Positions 15,845-22,992 of a stretch of 36,283 nucleotides of DNA are shown one piece after another. Location of the stretch: the NCBI GenBank assembly GCA_944385885.1, contig CALWYY010000015.1, positions 1 to 36,283 on the forward strand, read 5' to 3'. The position numbers were made by a program, and so were the translations under genes. Source of the stretch: an uncultured Oscillospiraceae bacterium (lineage in GTDB: Bacteria > Bacillota > Clostridia > Oscillospirales > Oscillospiraceae). Every line of letters begins with the position of its first letter. Position 1 is the stretch's first letter. A model generated the notes under the pieces. That model ran no database searches. It saw only the letters and a list, made by a program, of their open reading frames with translations, and had not been told where the DNA came from.

Positions 15845-15872
15845 ATTATACACCACCGGCGGGGGAATGCAA
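15845..15872 (-). promoter_or_regulatory. Promoter of pncB
   Basis: On the minus strand, TTGCAT (15872-15867) and TATAAT (15850-15845) have a 16-bp spacer. This gives a leader of about 26 bases and supports start 15812. The -35 box lies only 5 bp from that of the divergent plus-strand promoter. Confidence 0.75.
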
Positions 15873-15877
15873 GGAAA

Positions 15878-15907
15878 TTGACAGAGCGGGCGGTTTGGGC
15901 TTATGCT
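15878..15907 (+). promoter_or_regulatory. Promoter of the D-2-hydroxyacid dehydrogenase operon
   Basis: TTGACA at 15878-15883 and TATGCT at 15902-15907 with an 18-bp spacer lie about 22 bases before ATG 15930. It is back to back with the pncB promoter, so the two may compete or share control. Confidence 0.65.
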
Positions 15908-15929
15908 GAGAGAGACGGGAGGGATGACT

Positions 15930-16886
15930 ATGAAAATAGTAGTACTGGACGGATACTCCACCAATCCCGGGGATATTTCCTGGGCGGCGCTGGAGGCCCT
16001 GGGGGAGCTGACGGTATATCCCCGGACGGCGCCGGAAGAGGTGGTGGCCCGGGCAGGAGAGGCGGAGGCGGTGTTCCTCAACAAGGCGCCCCTGACGCGG
16101 GCTGTGCTGGCCCAGCTGCCCCGGCTGCGGTTTGTGGGGATCATGGCCACGGGCTATGATGTGGTGGATCTGGAGGCAGCCCGGGACCGGGGCGTCACGG
16201 TGTGCAACGTACCGGGGTATTCCACCGGATCGGTGGCCCAGCTGGCGGCGGCGTTTTTGCTGGAGGCCAGCTTCCGGCTGGGGGAGCACAACCGGGCGGT
16301 GCATGCGGGGGAATGGTCTGCCGGGCCGGATTTCTGCCTGCGGAAAACGCCGCTGCTGGAGCTGGAAGGAAAGACCCTGGGGATCCTCGGCTGCGGGGCC
16401 ATTGGCCGGCGCCTGGGGGAGATTGCCGGGGCCCTGGGCATGGAGGTGCTGGGGTACAGCCGCCGGGCCGCGCCGGGGACCCGGGAGGGGAACATAACCA
16501 TCGTGGGGCGGGAGGAGCTGCTGGAACGCAGCCGGTTTCTGAGCCTGCACTGCCCGCTGAACCGGGACAGCGCCGGATTTCTCTGCCGGGAGACGATCTA
16601 CCGCCTGCCCCGGGGAGCGGTGGTGATCAATACCGCCCGGGGCGGCCTGGCGGTACCGGAGGATGTGGCGGCGGCGCTGGAGGACGGCCAGCTGGCGCTC
16701 TACTGCGCCGACGTGGCCGCCGTGGAGCCCATCTCCCCGGCGGACCCGCTGCTGAAGGCCCCCAACTGTATTCTAACGCCTCATATCGGCTGGGCCACCC
16801 GGGAGGCCCGGGAACGGCTTCTGGCCGCCTGCGCCGGAAACCTGAGGGCTTTTCTTGACGGAAATCCGGTGAACGTGGTACATTGA
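15930..16886 (+). CDS. D-isomer-specific 2-hydroxyacid dehydrogenase (glycerate dehydrogenase-like)
   Basis: This 318-residue NAD(P)-dependent dehydrogenase has the family triad Arg237 (NTARGGL), Glu266 (AVEP) and His285 (TPHIGW). The dinucleotide-binding motif GILGCGAIGRRLG is at about 151-163. The opening MKIVVLDGYSTNPGD resembles hydroxypyruvate reductase/glycerate dehydrogenase type proteins, so glycerate or another 2-keto acid pair is the best guess. ATG 15930 is chosen because GGGAGGG lies six bases upstream. An ATG at 15924 touches that site, and 15903 would fall on the promoter. The GH1-like gene follows after 31 bases, suggesting an operon with it and ygiQ. Confidence 0.9.
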   Translation: MKIVVLDGYSTNPGDISWAALEALGELTVYPRTAPEEVVARAGEAEAVFLNKAPLTRAVLAQLPRLRFVGIMATGYDVVDLEAARDRGVTVCNVPGYSTGSVAQLAAAFLLEASFRLGEHNRAVHAGEWSAGPDFCLRKTPLLELEGKTLGILGCGAIGRRLGEIAGALGMEVLGYSRRAAPGTREGNITIVGREELLERSRFLSLHCPLNRDSAGFLCRETIYRLPRGAVVINTARGGLAVPEDVAAALEDGQLALYCADVAAVEPISPADPLLKAPNCILTPHIGWATREARERLLAACAGNLRAFLDGNPVNVVH

Positions 16887-16917
16887 AGGGCGACGAAAAA
16901 AAGCTGCGAGGTAGGCA

Positions 16918-18063
16918 ATGGACACATTCCGGCTGCATGGGAATATGCTTCTGGGCACGGAGGCCGCCCCTGGAACGGAGGGGGCGGCTCTGTGTCTGGA
17001 GACGGCACGGCTGCGGGCCCTGGGGGCGGGGGCCTGCCTGGTGCAGGTCCGCTGGGACCTGGTGGAGCCGGAGTGCGGCCGGTACGACGAGGAGGTCCTG
17101 GAGGCCCTGCGGGAGAGGCTCCTCCGTCTCCGGAGCCAGGAGATCCGGCCGGTCCTCAGCCTGCACCGGGACGGGGAACCGGCCTGGTTCCTCCAGCGGG
17201 GCGGCTGGGAACGGGAGGACAACCTGCGCTGCTACCTGCGCTACGTGGGCAAGATCCTCCGGAGCCTGGGACACCTGGCGGAGGAGTATATCACCTTCTG
17301 CAACCCCAATGTGGCGGTCTGGCAGGAGGAGGCCGGGGAGGGCCGGCGGGGGTTCCTGCGCCGGACGCTGATGCTCTCCCACATCGCCTGCACCCATGTG
17401 CGGGCCTACCGGCTGATCCACGATTTCCGGGAGCGCCGGGGCTGGCGGGACACGGCGGTGGGGTTCAGCCTGGGCATGTATCCCCTGCCCCGGGAGAAGG
17501 GGGTTATCAGCCGGGTGTTCTCTCCGGAGGCCCTGCACCGGAGCCTGCCTCTGCGGGCTATGGCCCGAGGCGAATTTGCCCCGCCCCTGCGCAACGTGCT
17601 CCGGGTGCGGCCGGGGAAATGGTGCGACTTTGCGGGGCTGGGCTGGGCGCCGGAGGCGGCGGGCGGCCGGGCCCTGGCCCTGTACTGCATGATGGCGGCC
17701 CGGGCCGCCGGCGCGCCCCTGTACGTCCTGGACGAGGGAAAGCCCGGGGACGACGGGGGCCGGATGCGGTATATCTACGAGAACCTGCGGGCGCTGCACT
17801 ATTCCCACCAGCCGGTGCTGCGCTATTTCTACCTGCCCCTGGCGGACGGAGGGGAACCTCTGGGCCGGGGCCTGAGCGGGCCCGGGGACTTTCTGCGGCC
17901 CAGCGGACGGTTCCTGGCGGAAGCCGGCCGGGGCGGCGATGTGACCGAGGCCCTGGAGCGGGTCCGGGCGGAGGCCGGGCCGGAACCGAGCCCCCCGGCC
18001 GGAACCCGGGAGGCCGCCCCGGCGGGGGGGACAGGACGGGATGTAGGGGCGGGGCCGGAGTGA
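16918..18063 (+). CDS. GH1-fold protein, probable inactive or altered glycosidase
   Basis: This 381-residue protein follows the GH1 beta-glucosidase order. It has RWDLVEPECGRYDEEVLEAL (about 45-64), RPVLSLHRDGEPAWF, the position of the TFNEP motif, the LMLSHIACTHVRAYRLIHD helix, the DFxGL strand and a YVLDEG-plus-DGGRMRYIYENLRAL segment like TENG-D-RI-YL. In GH1 the NEP glutamate is the acid/base. Here the run is TFCNPN, with Asn129 at that place. The nucleophile position may be kept as Glu273, but the WSLxDNFEW sugar-binding motif is absent near 300-310. The protein is also shorter than usual GH1 enzymes (about 440-480) and ends in a Gly/Pro/Ala-rich tail. No signal peptide is present. It sits 28 bases before ygiQ. 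A non-hydrolytic binding role or an altered reaction is possible. Confidence 0.75.
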   Translation: MDTFRLHGNMLLGTEAAPGTEGAALCLETARLRALGAGACLVQVRWDLVEPECGRYDEEVLEALRERLLRLRSQEIRPVLSLHRDGEPAWFLQRGGWEREDNLRCYLRYVGKILRSLGHLAEEYITFCNPNVAVWQEEAGEGRRGFLRRTLMLSHIACTHVRAYRLIHDFRERRGWRDTAVGFSLGMYPLPREKGVISRVFSPEALHRSLPLRAMARGEFAPPLRNVLRVRPGKWCDFAGLGWAPEAAGGRALALYCMMAARAAGAPLYVLDEGKPGDDGGRMRYIYENLRALHYSHQPVLRYFYLPLADGGEPLGRGLSGPGDFLRPSGRFLAEAGRGGDVTEALERVRAEAGPEPSPPAGTREAAPAGGTGRDVGAGPE

Positions 18064-18091
18064 GCCTCGCCGGCGGAGACGGGGGAGACGG

Positions 18092-19897
18092 ATGTACACG
18101 GAATTTTTGCCGGTGTCACGGCAGGATATGGCCCGCCGGGGGTGGGATTGGTATGATATCCTGCTGGTGACCGGGGACGCCTATGTAGACCACCCCTCTT
18201 TCGGCAGCGCGGTGATCGGCCGGGTGCTGGAGGCGGAGGGGTTCCGGGTGGCGGTACTGGCCCAGCCGGACTGGCACAGCCCGGCGGCATTTGCCGCCAT
18301 GGGGCGGCCGGAGCTGGGGGTCTTTATCGGCGCGGGAAACCTGGACAGCATGGTGGCCCACTACACCGCCGCCAAAAAACGCCGGAGGGAGGATTTCTAC
18401 TCCCCCGGCCGGAAAACAGGGCTGCGGCCGGACCGGGCTGTTATCGTATACGCCAACCGTGCCAGGGAGGCATTTCCGGGCACGCCGGTGGTCTTGGGCG
18501 GCCTGGAGGCGTCTCTGCGCCGGTTTGCCCACTACGATTACTGGCAGGACCGGGTGCGCCGGAGCGTGCTGGTGGACGCCCGGGCGGATCTGCTGGTGTA
18601 CGGCATGGGGGAGACGGCCACGGCGGAGGCGGCCCGGCGGCTCCGGGACGGGCGGCCGCTGGAGGGGATACCCGGCACCTGTGTGCTGGCGCCGGAGGCG
18701 CCGGAGGGGGCGATCCTTCTGCCGTCCTATGAGGAGACGGCCGCCCAGCCCAGGCAGTACGCCCTGGCCGTCCGGACCGAGTGGGCCCAGCACGACCCCA
18801 TCCGGGGCCGGGTGCTGGCCCAGCCCCACGCCAACCGGATGCTGGTGGCCTATCCTCCCGCCATGCCCCTGGCTACGGAAGAACTGGACCGGGTGGCCGC
18901 CCTGCCGTACACCAGGCGGGCCCACCCCATGTACGACGCCCAGGGGGGCGTGCCCGCCCTGGAAGAGGTGCGGTTCTCCGTGATCCACAACCGGGGCTGT
19001 TTCGGCGGGTGCAATTTTTGCTCCCTGGCCTTCCACCAGGGACGGATGGTCACCAGCCGAAGCCATGACTCCGTGGCCGCCGAGGTGGAGGCCATGACCC
19101 GGGACCCCCAGTGGAAGGGTTACGTGTCGGATGTGGGCGGCCCCACCGCCAATTTCCGCGGGCCCTCCTGCCGGCGCCAGCTCCGGGAGGGGATGTGCCC
19201 CCTGAAGCAGTGCCTGGCCCCGGAGCCCTGCCGGGAGCTGGAGGCCAGCCATGCCGATTACCTGGCCCTCCTGCGCCGGCTGCGGCGGATCCCCGGGGTG
19301 AAAAAGGTGTTCGTCCGGTCGGGAGTGCGCTTCGACTATGTGCTCCAGGATAAGGACGATACGTTCCTGTCGGAGCTGGTCCGATACCACGTCTCCGGCC
19401 AGCTGAAGGTGGCCCCGGAGCACTGCGTGGACCGGGTGCTGGCGTATATGGGCAAGCCCCCCGCGGCGGTGTACCAGCGGTTTATGGAGAAGTACCGGGC
19501 TCTGAACCGGCGCTACGGCAAGGAGCAGTTTGTGGTGCCCTATCTCATGTCCTCCCACCCCGGGTGCCGGCTGGAGGACGCGGTGGAGCTGGCCCTGTAC
19601 CTGAAAAACCATGGGCTGCGGCCGGAGCAGGTGCAGGACTTCTATCCCACGCCCGGTACCGTGAGTACCTGCATGTACCACACGGGGCTGGATCCCCGGA
19701 CGATGAAACCGGTTTACGTCCCCCGGGAGGCCCGGGAGAAGGCCATGCAGCGGGCCCTTTTGCAGTACGGCCGGCCGGAAAACGCCCGGCTGGTACGCCA
19801 GGCGCTCCGGCTGTGCGGCCGGGAGGACCTGATCGGTTTCGGGCCGGGGTGCCTGGTGCGGCCGGAGGGGAAAAACCAGGGGAGGAAACGGCTATGA
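18092..19897 (+). CDS. YgiQ family radical SAM protein
   Basis: This 601-residue protein matches the long YgiQ family, whose biochemical role is not established. It opens with an N-terminal domain (FLPVSRQDMARRGWDWYDIL and VDHPSFGSAVIGRVLE) that looks like the cobalamin-binding-type or UPF0313 N-domain. The radical SAM cluster motif CFGGCNFC follows with Cys303, Cys307 and Cys310, binding a 4Fe-4S cluster. A Cys-rich segment at about 363-384 (CRRQLREGMCPLKQC) and the conserved KVAPEHC and DFYPTPGT motifs come next. The size fits the family. It follows the GH1-like gene after 28 bases and overlaps the next gene as ATGA (19894-19897), so the two are coupled. Confidence 0.95.
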   Translation: MYTEFLPVSRQDMARRGWDWYDILLVTGDAYVDHPSFGSAVIGRVLEAEGFRVAVLAQPDWHSPAAFAAMGRPELGVFIGAGNLDSMVAHYTAAKKRRREDFYSPGRKTGLRPDRAVIVYANRAREAFPGTPVVLGGLEASLRRFAHYDYWQDRVRRSVLVDARADLLVYGMGETATAEAARRLRDGRPLEGIPGTCVLAPEAPEGAILLPSYEETAAQPRQYALAVRTEWAQHDPIRGRVLAQPHANRMLVAYPPAMPLATEELDRVAALPYTRRAHPMYDAQGGVPALEEVRFSVIHNRGCFGGCNFCSLAFHQGRMVTSRSHDSVAAEVEAMTRDPQWKGYVSDVGGPTANFRGPSCRRQLREGMCPLKQCLAPEPCRELEASHADYLALLRRLRRIPGVKKVFVRSGVRFDYVLQDKDDTFLSELVRYHVSGQLKVAPEHCVDRVLAYMGKPPAAVYQRFMEKYRALNRRYGKEQFVVPYLMSSHPGCRLEDAVELALYLKNHGLRPEQVQDFYPTPGTVSTCMYHTGLDPRTMKPVYVPREAREKAMQRALLQYGRPENARLVRQALRLCGREDLIGFGPGCLVRPEGKNQGRKRL

Positions 19898-20163
19898 GGC
19901 AATGGATAGGCCTGTGGCTTTTGGCGGTGAACGCGGCGGGGTTTCTGCTGATGGGCTCGGATAAGCGCCGGGCCATCCTGCGGGCCCAGCGGGTCCCGGA
20001 GAGGGTGTTCCTGCTGCTGTCGGTTTTGGGAGGCGCTGCGGGCGTCCTGGCGGGAATGGTCAGTTTCCGGCACAAAACCAAACACGGGAAGTTCGCCCTG
20101 GGGGTGCCGGCGATTCTGCTGGCCCAGATCCTCCTGGGCTTCTGGCTCCTGGCCCGGGGATAG
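19894..20163 (+). CDS. DUF1294 small membrane protein
   Basis: This 89-residue protein has two to three membrane helices: about 4-20 (IGLWLLAVNAAGFLLM), 40-56 (FLLLSVLGGAAGVLAGM) and 69-86. Between the helices it has the DUF1294 signature of DKRRA near the first helix, RVPE before the second and MVSFRHKTKHGKF after it. Function is unknown. ATG 19894 follows GGGGAGGAAA and overlaps the ygiQ stop by four bases, so translation is coupled. A strong bidirectional terminator closes the plus-strand run. Confidence 0.9.
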   Translation: MRQWIGLWLLAVNAAGFLLMGSDKRRAILRAQRVPERVFLLLSVLGGAAGVLAGMVSFRHKTKHGKFALGVPAILLAQILLGFWLLARG

Positions 20164-20194
20164 CCCGGCGCCCGCGGATGGGGAGCCCGGGACG

Positions 20195-20226
20195 AAAAAG
20201 AGACGCGCCGCAGCGCGTCTCTTTTC
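20195..20226. terminator. Bidirectional Rho-independent terminator
   Basis: A 12-bp stem (20196-20207 with 20214-20225) around a 6-nt loop has an A tract on the left arm and a T tract on the right. It fits both the DUF1294 end (20163) and the minus-strand zinc-ribbon gene end (20242). Confidence 0.9.
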
Positions 20227-20241
20227 TTCGGCTTGGGAGGA

Positions 20242-20703
20242 TCAGTCCTCCTCGTCCTTGCCGTCTTCCTCAAACAGCACTTCCTCCACAGAGGCATCTT
20301 TGAAATCAATCACTTCGCCGCACTCCGGACACTCAAAGGACCCCCGGTCCAGAATGTCCTCGTCCACCGTGAGCTTGAATCCACAGCCAGGGCATTCCAC
20401 CGAGTAGAACACGGTGTCGTCCTCGTCGTCCCCGTCGTCGTCCTCGTCATCCTCGTCGTGCCCGCCGCAGCTGCTGCAGGGGCTGTCGTAAAACTCATCT
20501 TCCAGCTCTTCCAGTTCTTCACTGATGGCATCCACGCTGTCGGTGAGGTCTACCAGAGAATCCCGGGTGTCCGCCAGGTCCAGGGCAAGATCTTCCAGGA
20601 TGTCGATAATGACCTTGAAGAGCTTCCCCTCGTTGGAACGTTCGTCCACGCCCAGCCCCTCGGCCAGACCCTTCAGATACGCCACTTTCTCGGATGTAGT
20701 CAT
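20242..20703 (-). CDS. CD1247 N-terminal domain-type zinc-ribbon protein
   Basis: This 153-residue protein begins with a helical domain, MTTSEKVAYLKGLAEGLGVD, as in the clostridial CD1247 N-terminal family. A long acidic coiled segment (about 50-68) follows. A CSSC pair precedes a stretch of Asp/Glu (DEDDEDDDGDDEDD), and then a zinc ribbon with VECPGCGF and FECPECGEV Cys pairs. It ends in an acidic tail. It lies 51 bases downstream of efp with an AGGAGGG site before its start. The pepP-efp-CD1247 order is, as I recall, common in Clostridia. Function is unknown. An acidic zinc-ribbon protein could contact nucleic acid machinery, but this is speculation. Confidence 0.85.
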   Translation of the reverse strand: MTTSEKVAYLKGLAEGLGVDERSNEGKLFKVIIDILEDLALDLADTRDSLVDLTDSVDAISEELEELEDEFYDSPCSSCGGHDEDDEDDDGDDEDDTVFYSVECPGCGFKLTVDEDILDRGSFECPECGEVIDFKDASVEEVLFEEDGKDEED

Positions 20704-20754
20704 GTTCAGCCCTCCTGTGAAAGATATTGGGTGGTTGGATATATGGACAGGGGC

Positions 20755-21318
20755 TCAGCCCTTGGCGCGCTCCAGGTACTCGCCGGTGCGGGTGTCGATC
20801 TTGATCCGGTCGCCGGGATCGATGAACAGGGGGACCTTGATCTCCGCGCCCGTCTCCAGAGTGGCGGGCTTGGTCACGTTGGTGGCGGTGTTGCCCGCAA
20901 AGCCCGGGTCGGTTTCCGTTACCTCCAGCTCCACAAACGTGGGCGGCTCCACCGCAAAGACCTTGCCCTTGTAGGAGCTGACGGTGCAGACCATGTTCTC
21001 CTTGACGAAGCGGAAGTTGTCCGAGAGCATGCTCTCGTCGATGGGCTCCAGCTCGTAGGTCTCCGGATCCATAAAGTAATAGAGGTTGCCGTCGTTGTAG
21101 CTGTACTCCATGCTGCGGCGGTCCACATAGGCGTTCTCAAACTTGGCGGTGGGGTTGAAGCTGTTTTCAATGACGGCCCCGGTGATGACGTTTTTCATTT
21201 TGGTGCGCACAAAAGCGGCGCCTTTGCCAGGCTTAACATGCTGGAACTCGACGACCTGCATTACCTGCCCATCCAGCTCAAACGTTACACCGTTGCGAAA
21301 TTCCCCTGCGGAAATCAT
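20755..21318 (-). CDS. efp: Translation elongation factor P
   Basis: This 187-residue protein is a standard EF-P that enters the ribosome beside the P site and rescues stalling at polyproline. It has the three beta-barrel domains, the tip-loop segment [14 protein letters not shown] with Lys32 at the position that carries the modification in many bacteria, and the C-terminal segment [19 protein letters not shown]. The start at 21318 follows an AGGGAGG site. It has a promoter upstream (TTGCAT-17-TAAAAT) right after the pepP stop, so it can be made independently of pepP. The neighbouring proteins in this window include very proline-rich ones (the VanW C-tail, the carboxypeptidase tail) that would need EF-P. 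Confidence 0.98.
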   Translation of the reverse strand: MISAGEFRNGVTFELDGQVMQVVEFQHVKPGKGAAFVRTKMKNVITGAVIENSFNPTAKFENAYVDRRSMEYSYNDGNLYYFMDPETYELEPIDESMLSDNFRFVKENMVCTVSSYKGKVFAVEPPTFVELEVTETDPGFAGNTATNVTKPATLETGAEIKVPLFIDPGDRIKIDTRTGEYLERAKG

Positions 21319-21375
21319 GATGTTACCTCCCTGTATGTGGAAATGTTTCTCGCATAATATAAATCGGGCTAAAAT

Positions 21376-21404
21376 ATTTTATACTAAATACCGGTATAAT
21401 GCAA
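21376..21404 (-). promoter_or_regulatory. Promoter of efp
   Basis: On the minus strand, TTGCAT (21404-21399) and TAAAAT (21381-21376) are separated by 17 bp, in the 94-base gap between pepP and efp. The gap is unusually AT-rich for this genome. Confidence 0.65.
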
Positions 21405-21412
21405 GGCCTTTC

Positions 21413-22477
21413 TTACAGCTCCAGCAGCTGCTTAGGCGCACGGGTAATATTCTCCGCACCGGCATGGTCTAAAAACAGCACGTCCTCGATGCGCACGCCG
21501 AACCGGCCCGGCAGGTAGATGCCCGGCTCGGCGGAGATGACGGCGCCGGCAGGCAGCGGGGTGCCGCAGGTGGGGGAAGCGTTGGGGGCCTCGTGGATCT
21601 CCAGGCCCAGGCTGTGGCCGAACCCATGGCCGAAGAAGGAGCCGTAACCGGCGTCCCGGATGACCTTCCGGGCCGCCTCGTCCACGGCCCGGCCGGGGAC
21701 TCCCGCCCGGGCGGCGGCGATGCCCGCCAGCTGGGCCTCCAGCACGACGGCATAGACCCGCTTCATCTCCTCCGTGGCCTTTCCCACCACCACCGTGCGG
21801 GTCATGTCGGAGCAGTACCCGTTCTTCAATGTGCCGAAGTCCATGGTGACAAAGTCTCCCGCCTGGATCACCAGATCCCCGGGCACCCCGTGGGGCATGC
21901 TGGTCTTGGGGCCGGTGACCACGATGGGGTCAAAGGAGTTGCCCTCGCCGCCGTATCTCATCATCCGGTAGGTCAGTTCCGCGGCCACCTCCCGCTCCGT
22001 GAGCCCCGGGCGCAGCCAGCCAAGCACGTCCTCCAGCGCCCGCTCGGCGATGCGCTGTGCCTGGATCAGGCTCTCCTTCTCGTCCTGGTCCTTGGCCGCC
22101 CGGAGCGTATGGAGAATCTCCGCTGCCGGCGTGAGGGACCGGCCCAGCGTCTCTTCCCAGCCCGTCCAGCCGCTGTGGGAGAGACGGTCCTCTTCCGCCC
22201 CCACCGGCCCCGGGACCGCCCCCAGAACCTCTTTGACCCAGTCCGATAGCTTCCGGGTCACGTCAAACTGGATCACCTCCGCCGTCTTTACCTGCCCCTG
22301 TGCCGCCTCCGTGTACCGGGAGTCGGTGAGAAGCCACGCCCGGTCCCGGGTCACCGCCACAGCCCCATCTGTGAAGTAGAAGCCGGTGGCGTACCGGCAG
22401 CTTATGGGGTCTGTCAGCAGCAGGGCCTCCAGCCCCTTCCCGGCCAAGGCCGCCTGGATCTTTCCGATGTGTTCCAT
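21413..22477 (-). CDS. pepP: M24 family Xaa-Pro aminopeptidase
   Basis: This 354-residue cytosolic metallopeptidase removes N-terminal residues ahead of proline. The N-terminal creatinase-like domain (1-130) is followed by the pita-bread fold with all five metal ligands in place: Asp213 (TMDFG), Asp224 (YCSDMTR), His288 (GHGFGHSLG), Glu317 (ISAEPGIY) and Glu331 (GVRIEDV). The length fits short bacterial PepP/PepQ-like enzymes. It is part of the minus-strand cluster comEA-pepP-efp-CD1247; a 36-base gap separates it from comEA. The start at 22477 has GGAGG about 13 bases upstream and AGGG nearer. Confidence 0.93.
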   Translation of the reverse strand: MEHIGKIQAALAGKGLEALLLTDPISCRYATGFYFTDGAVAVTRDRAWLLTDSRYTEAAQGQVKTAEVIQFDVTRKLSDWVKEVLGAVPGPVGAEEDRLSHSGWTGWEETLGRSLTPAAEILHTLRAAKDQDEKESLIQAQRIAERALEDVLGWLRPGLTEREVAAELTYRMMRYGGEGNSFDPIVVTGPKTSMPHGVPGDLVIQAGDFVTMDFGTLKNGYCSDMTRTVVVGKATEEMKRVYAVVLEAQLAGIAAARAGVPGRAVDEAARKVIRDAGYGSFFGHGFGHSLGLEIHEAPNASPTCGTPLPAGAVISAEPGIYLPGRFGVRIEDVLFLDHAGAENITRAPKQLLEL

Positions 22478-22513
22478 AGTCCCTGTTAAACCTCCGTAGA
22501 AAGTTAGTTTTCC

Positions 22514-22891
22514 TTAGGATTCCTCCGGCGGCACCGAGGCGGCCAATATGCGGTCCACCACGCCCTCCCCTATGCCGGGTATGGCCAGCAGATCGTCCAC
22601 GGAGGAAAAGGGGCCGTGTTCCTGGCGGTATTCCACGATCCGCCCGGCCAGAGTCTCCCCGATCCCCGGAAGGAGCATCAGTTCCTCCTCCGTGGCGGTG
22701 TTCAGATCCACCGCCGTCTGCAGGATGATCCATACCGCCCCGTCCTCCCCGTCGGGACCGGCTGGCGGTTCCGGCGCTTGGTACGCGTCCTGAGCCGCCC
22801 GGGCCCGCAGCCCCGGCTTCCAGGGAAACAGAAAAAGCGCCGCCAGAAACAGAACGGTGGCCGCTAGGAGTAGGCGTTCTGTCTTTGTCAC
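22514..22891 (-). CDS. ComEA-like helix-hairpin-helix protein
   Basis: This 125-residue protein has an N-terminal membrane anchor (LLLAATVLFLAALFLFPW, about residues 7-24), a short Pro/Gly-rich linker and a tandem helix-hairpin-helix domain (about 62-118). The first half contains VDLNTATEEELMLLPGIGET and the second DDLLAIPGIGEGVVDRIL. It matches the DNA-binding part of competence protein ComEA, which sits on the outer membrane face and binds incoming DNA. The SLBB domain of full-length ComEA is absent, and no other com gene is in this window, so a true uptake role is uncertain. The start is GTG (22891), preceded by GGACGGAG. It is divergent from the D,D-carboxypeptidase gene. Confidence 0.85.
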   Translation of the reverse strand: MTKTERLLLAATVLFLAALFLFPWKPGLRARAAQDAYQAPEPPAGPDGEDGAVWIILQTAVDLNTATEEELMLLPGIGETLAGRIVEYRQEHGPFSSVDDLLAIPGIGEGVVDRILAASVPPEES

Positions 22892-22916
22892 GGAAATCTC
22901 CGTCCTTTATTTGGTG

Positions 22917-22945
22917 TTGCTTTTCCGGCTGCGAACAATTATAAT
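22917..22945 (+). promoter_or_regulatory. Promoter of the D,D-carboxypeptidase gene
   Basis: TTGCTT (22917-22922) and TATAAT (22940-22945) have a 17-bp spacer. The same region reads TATAAT on the minus strand (22943-22938), but no matching -35 for comEA was found there. Confidence 0.7.
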
Positions 22946-22992
22946 AACAGTGCTTGTTTCCCCTATTTTATCATTCCCGGTGGAGATACACA

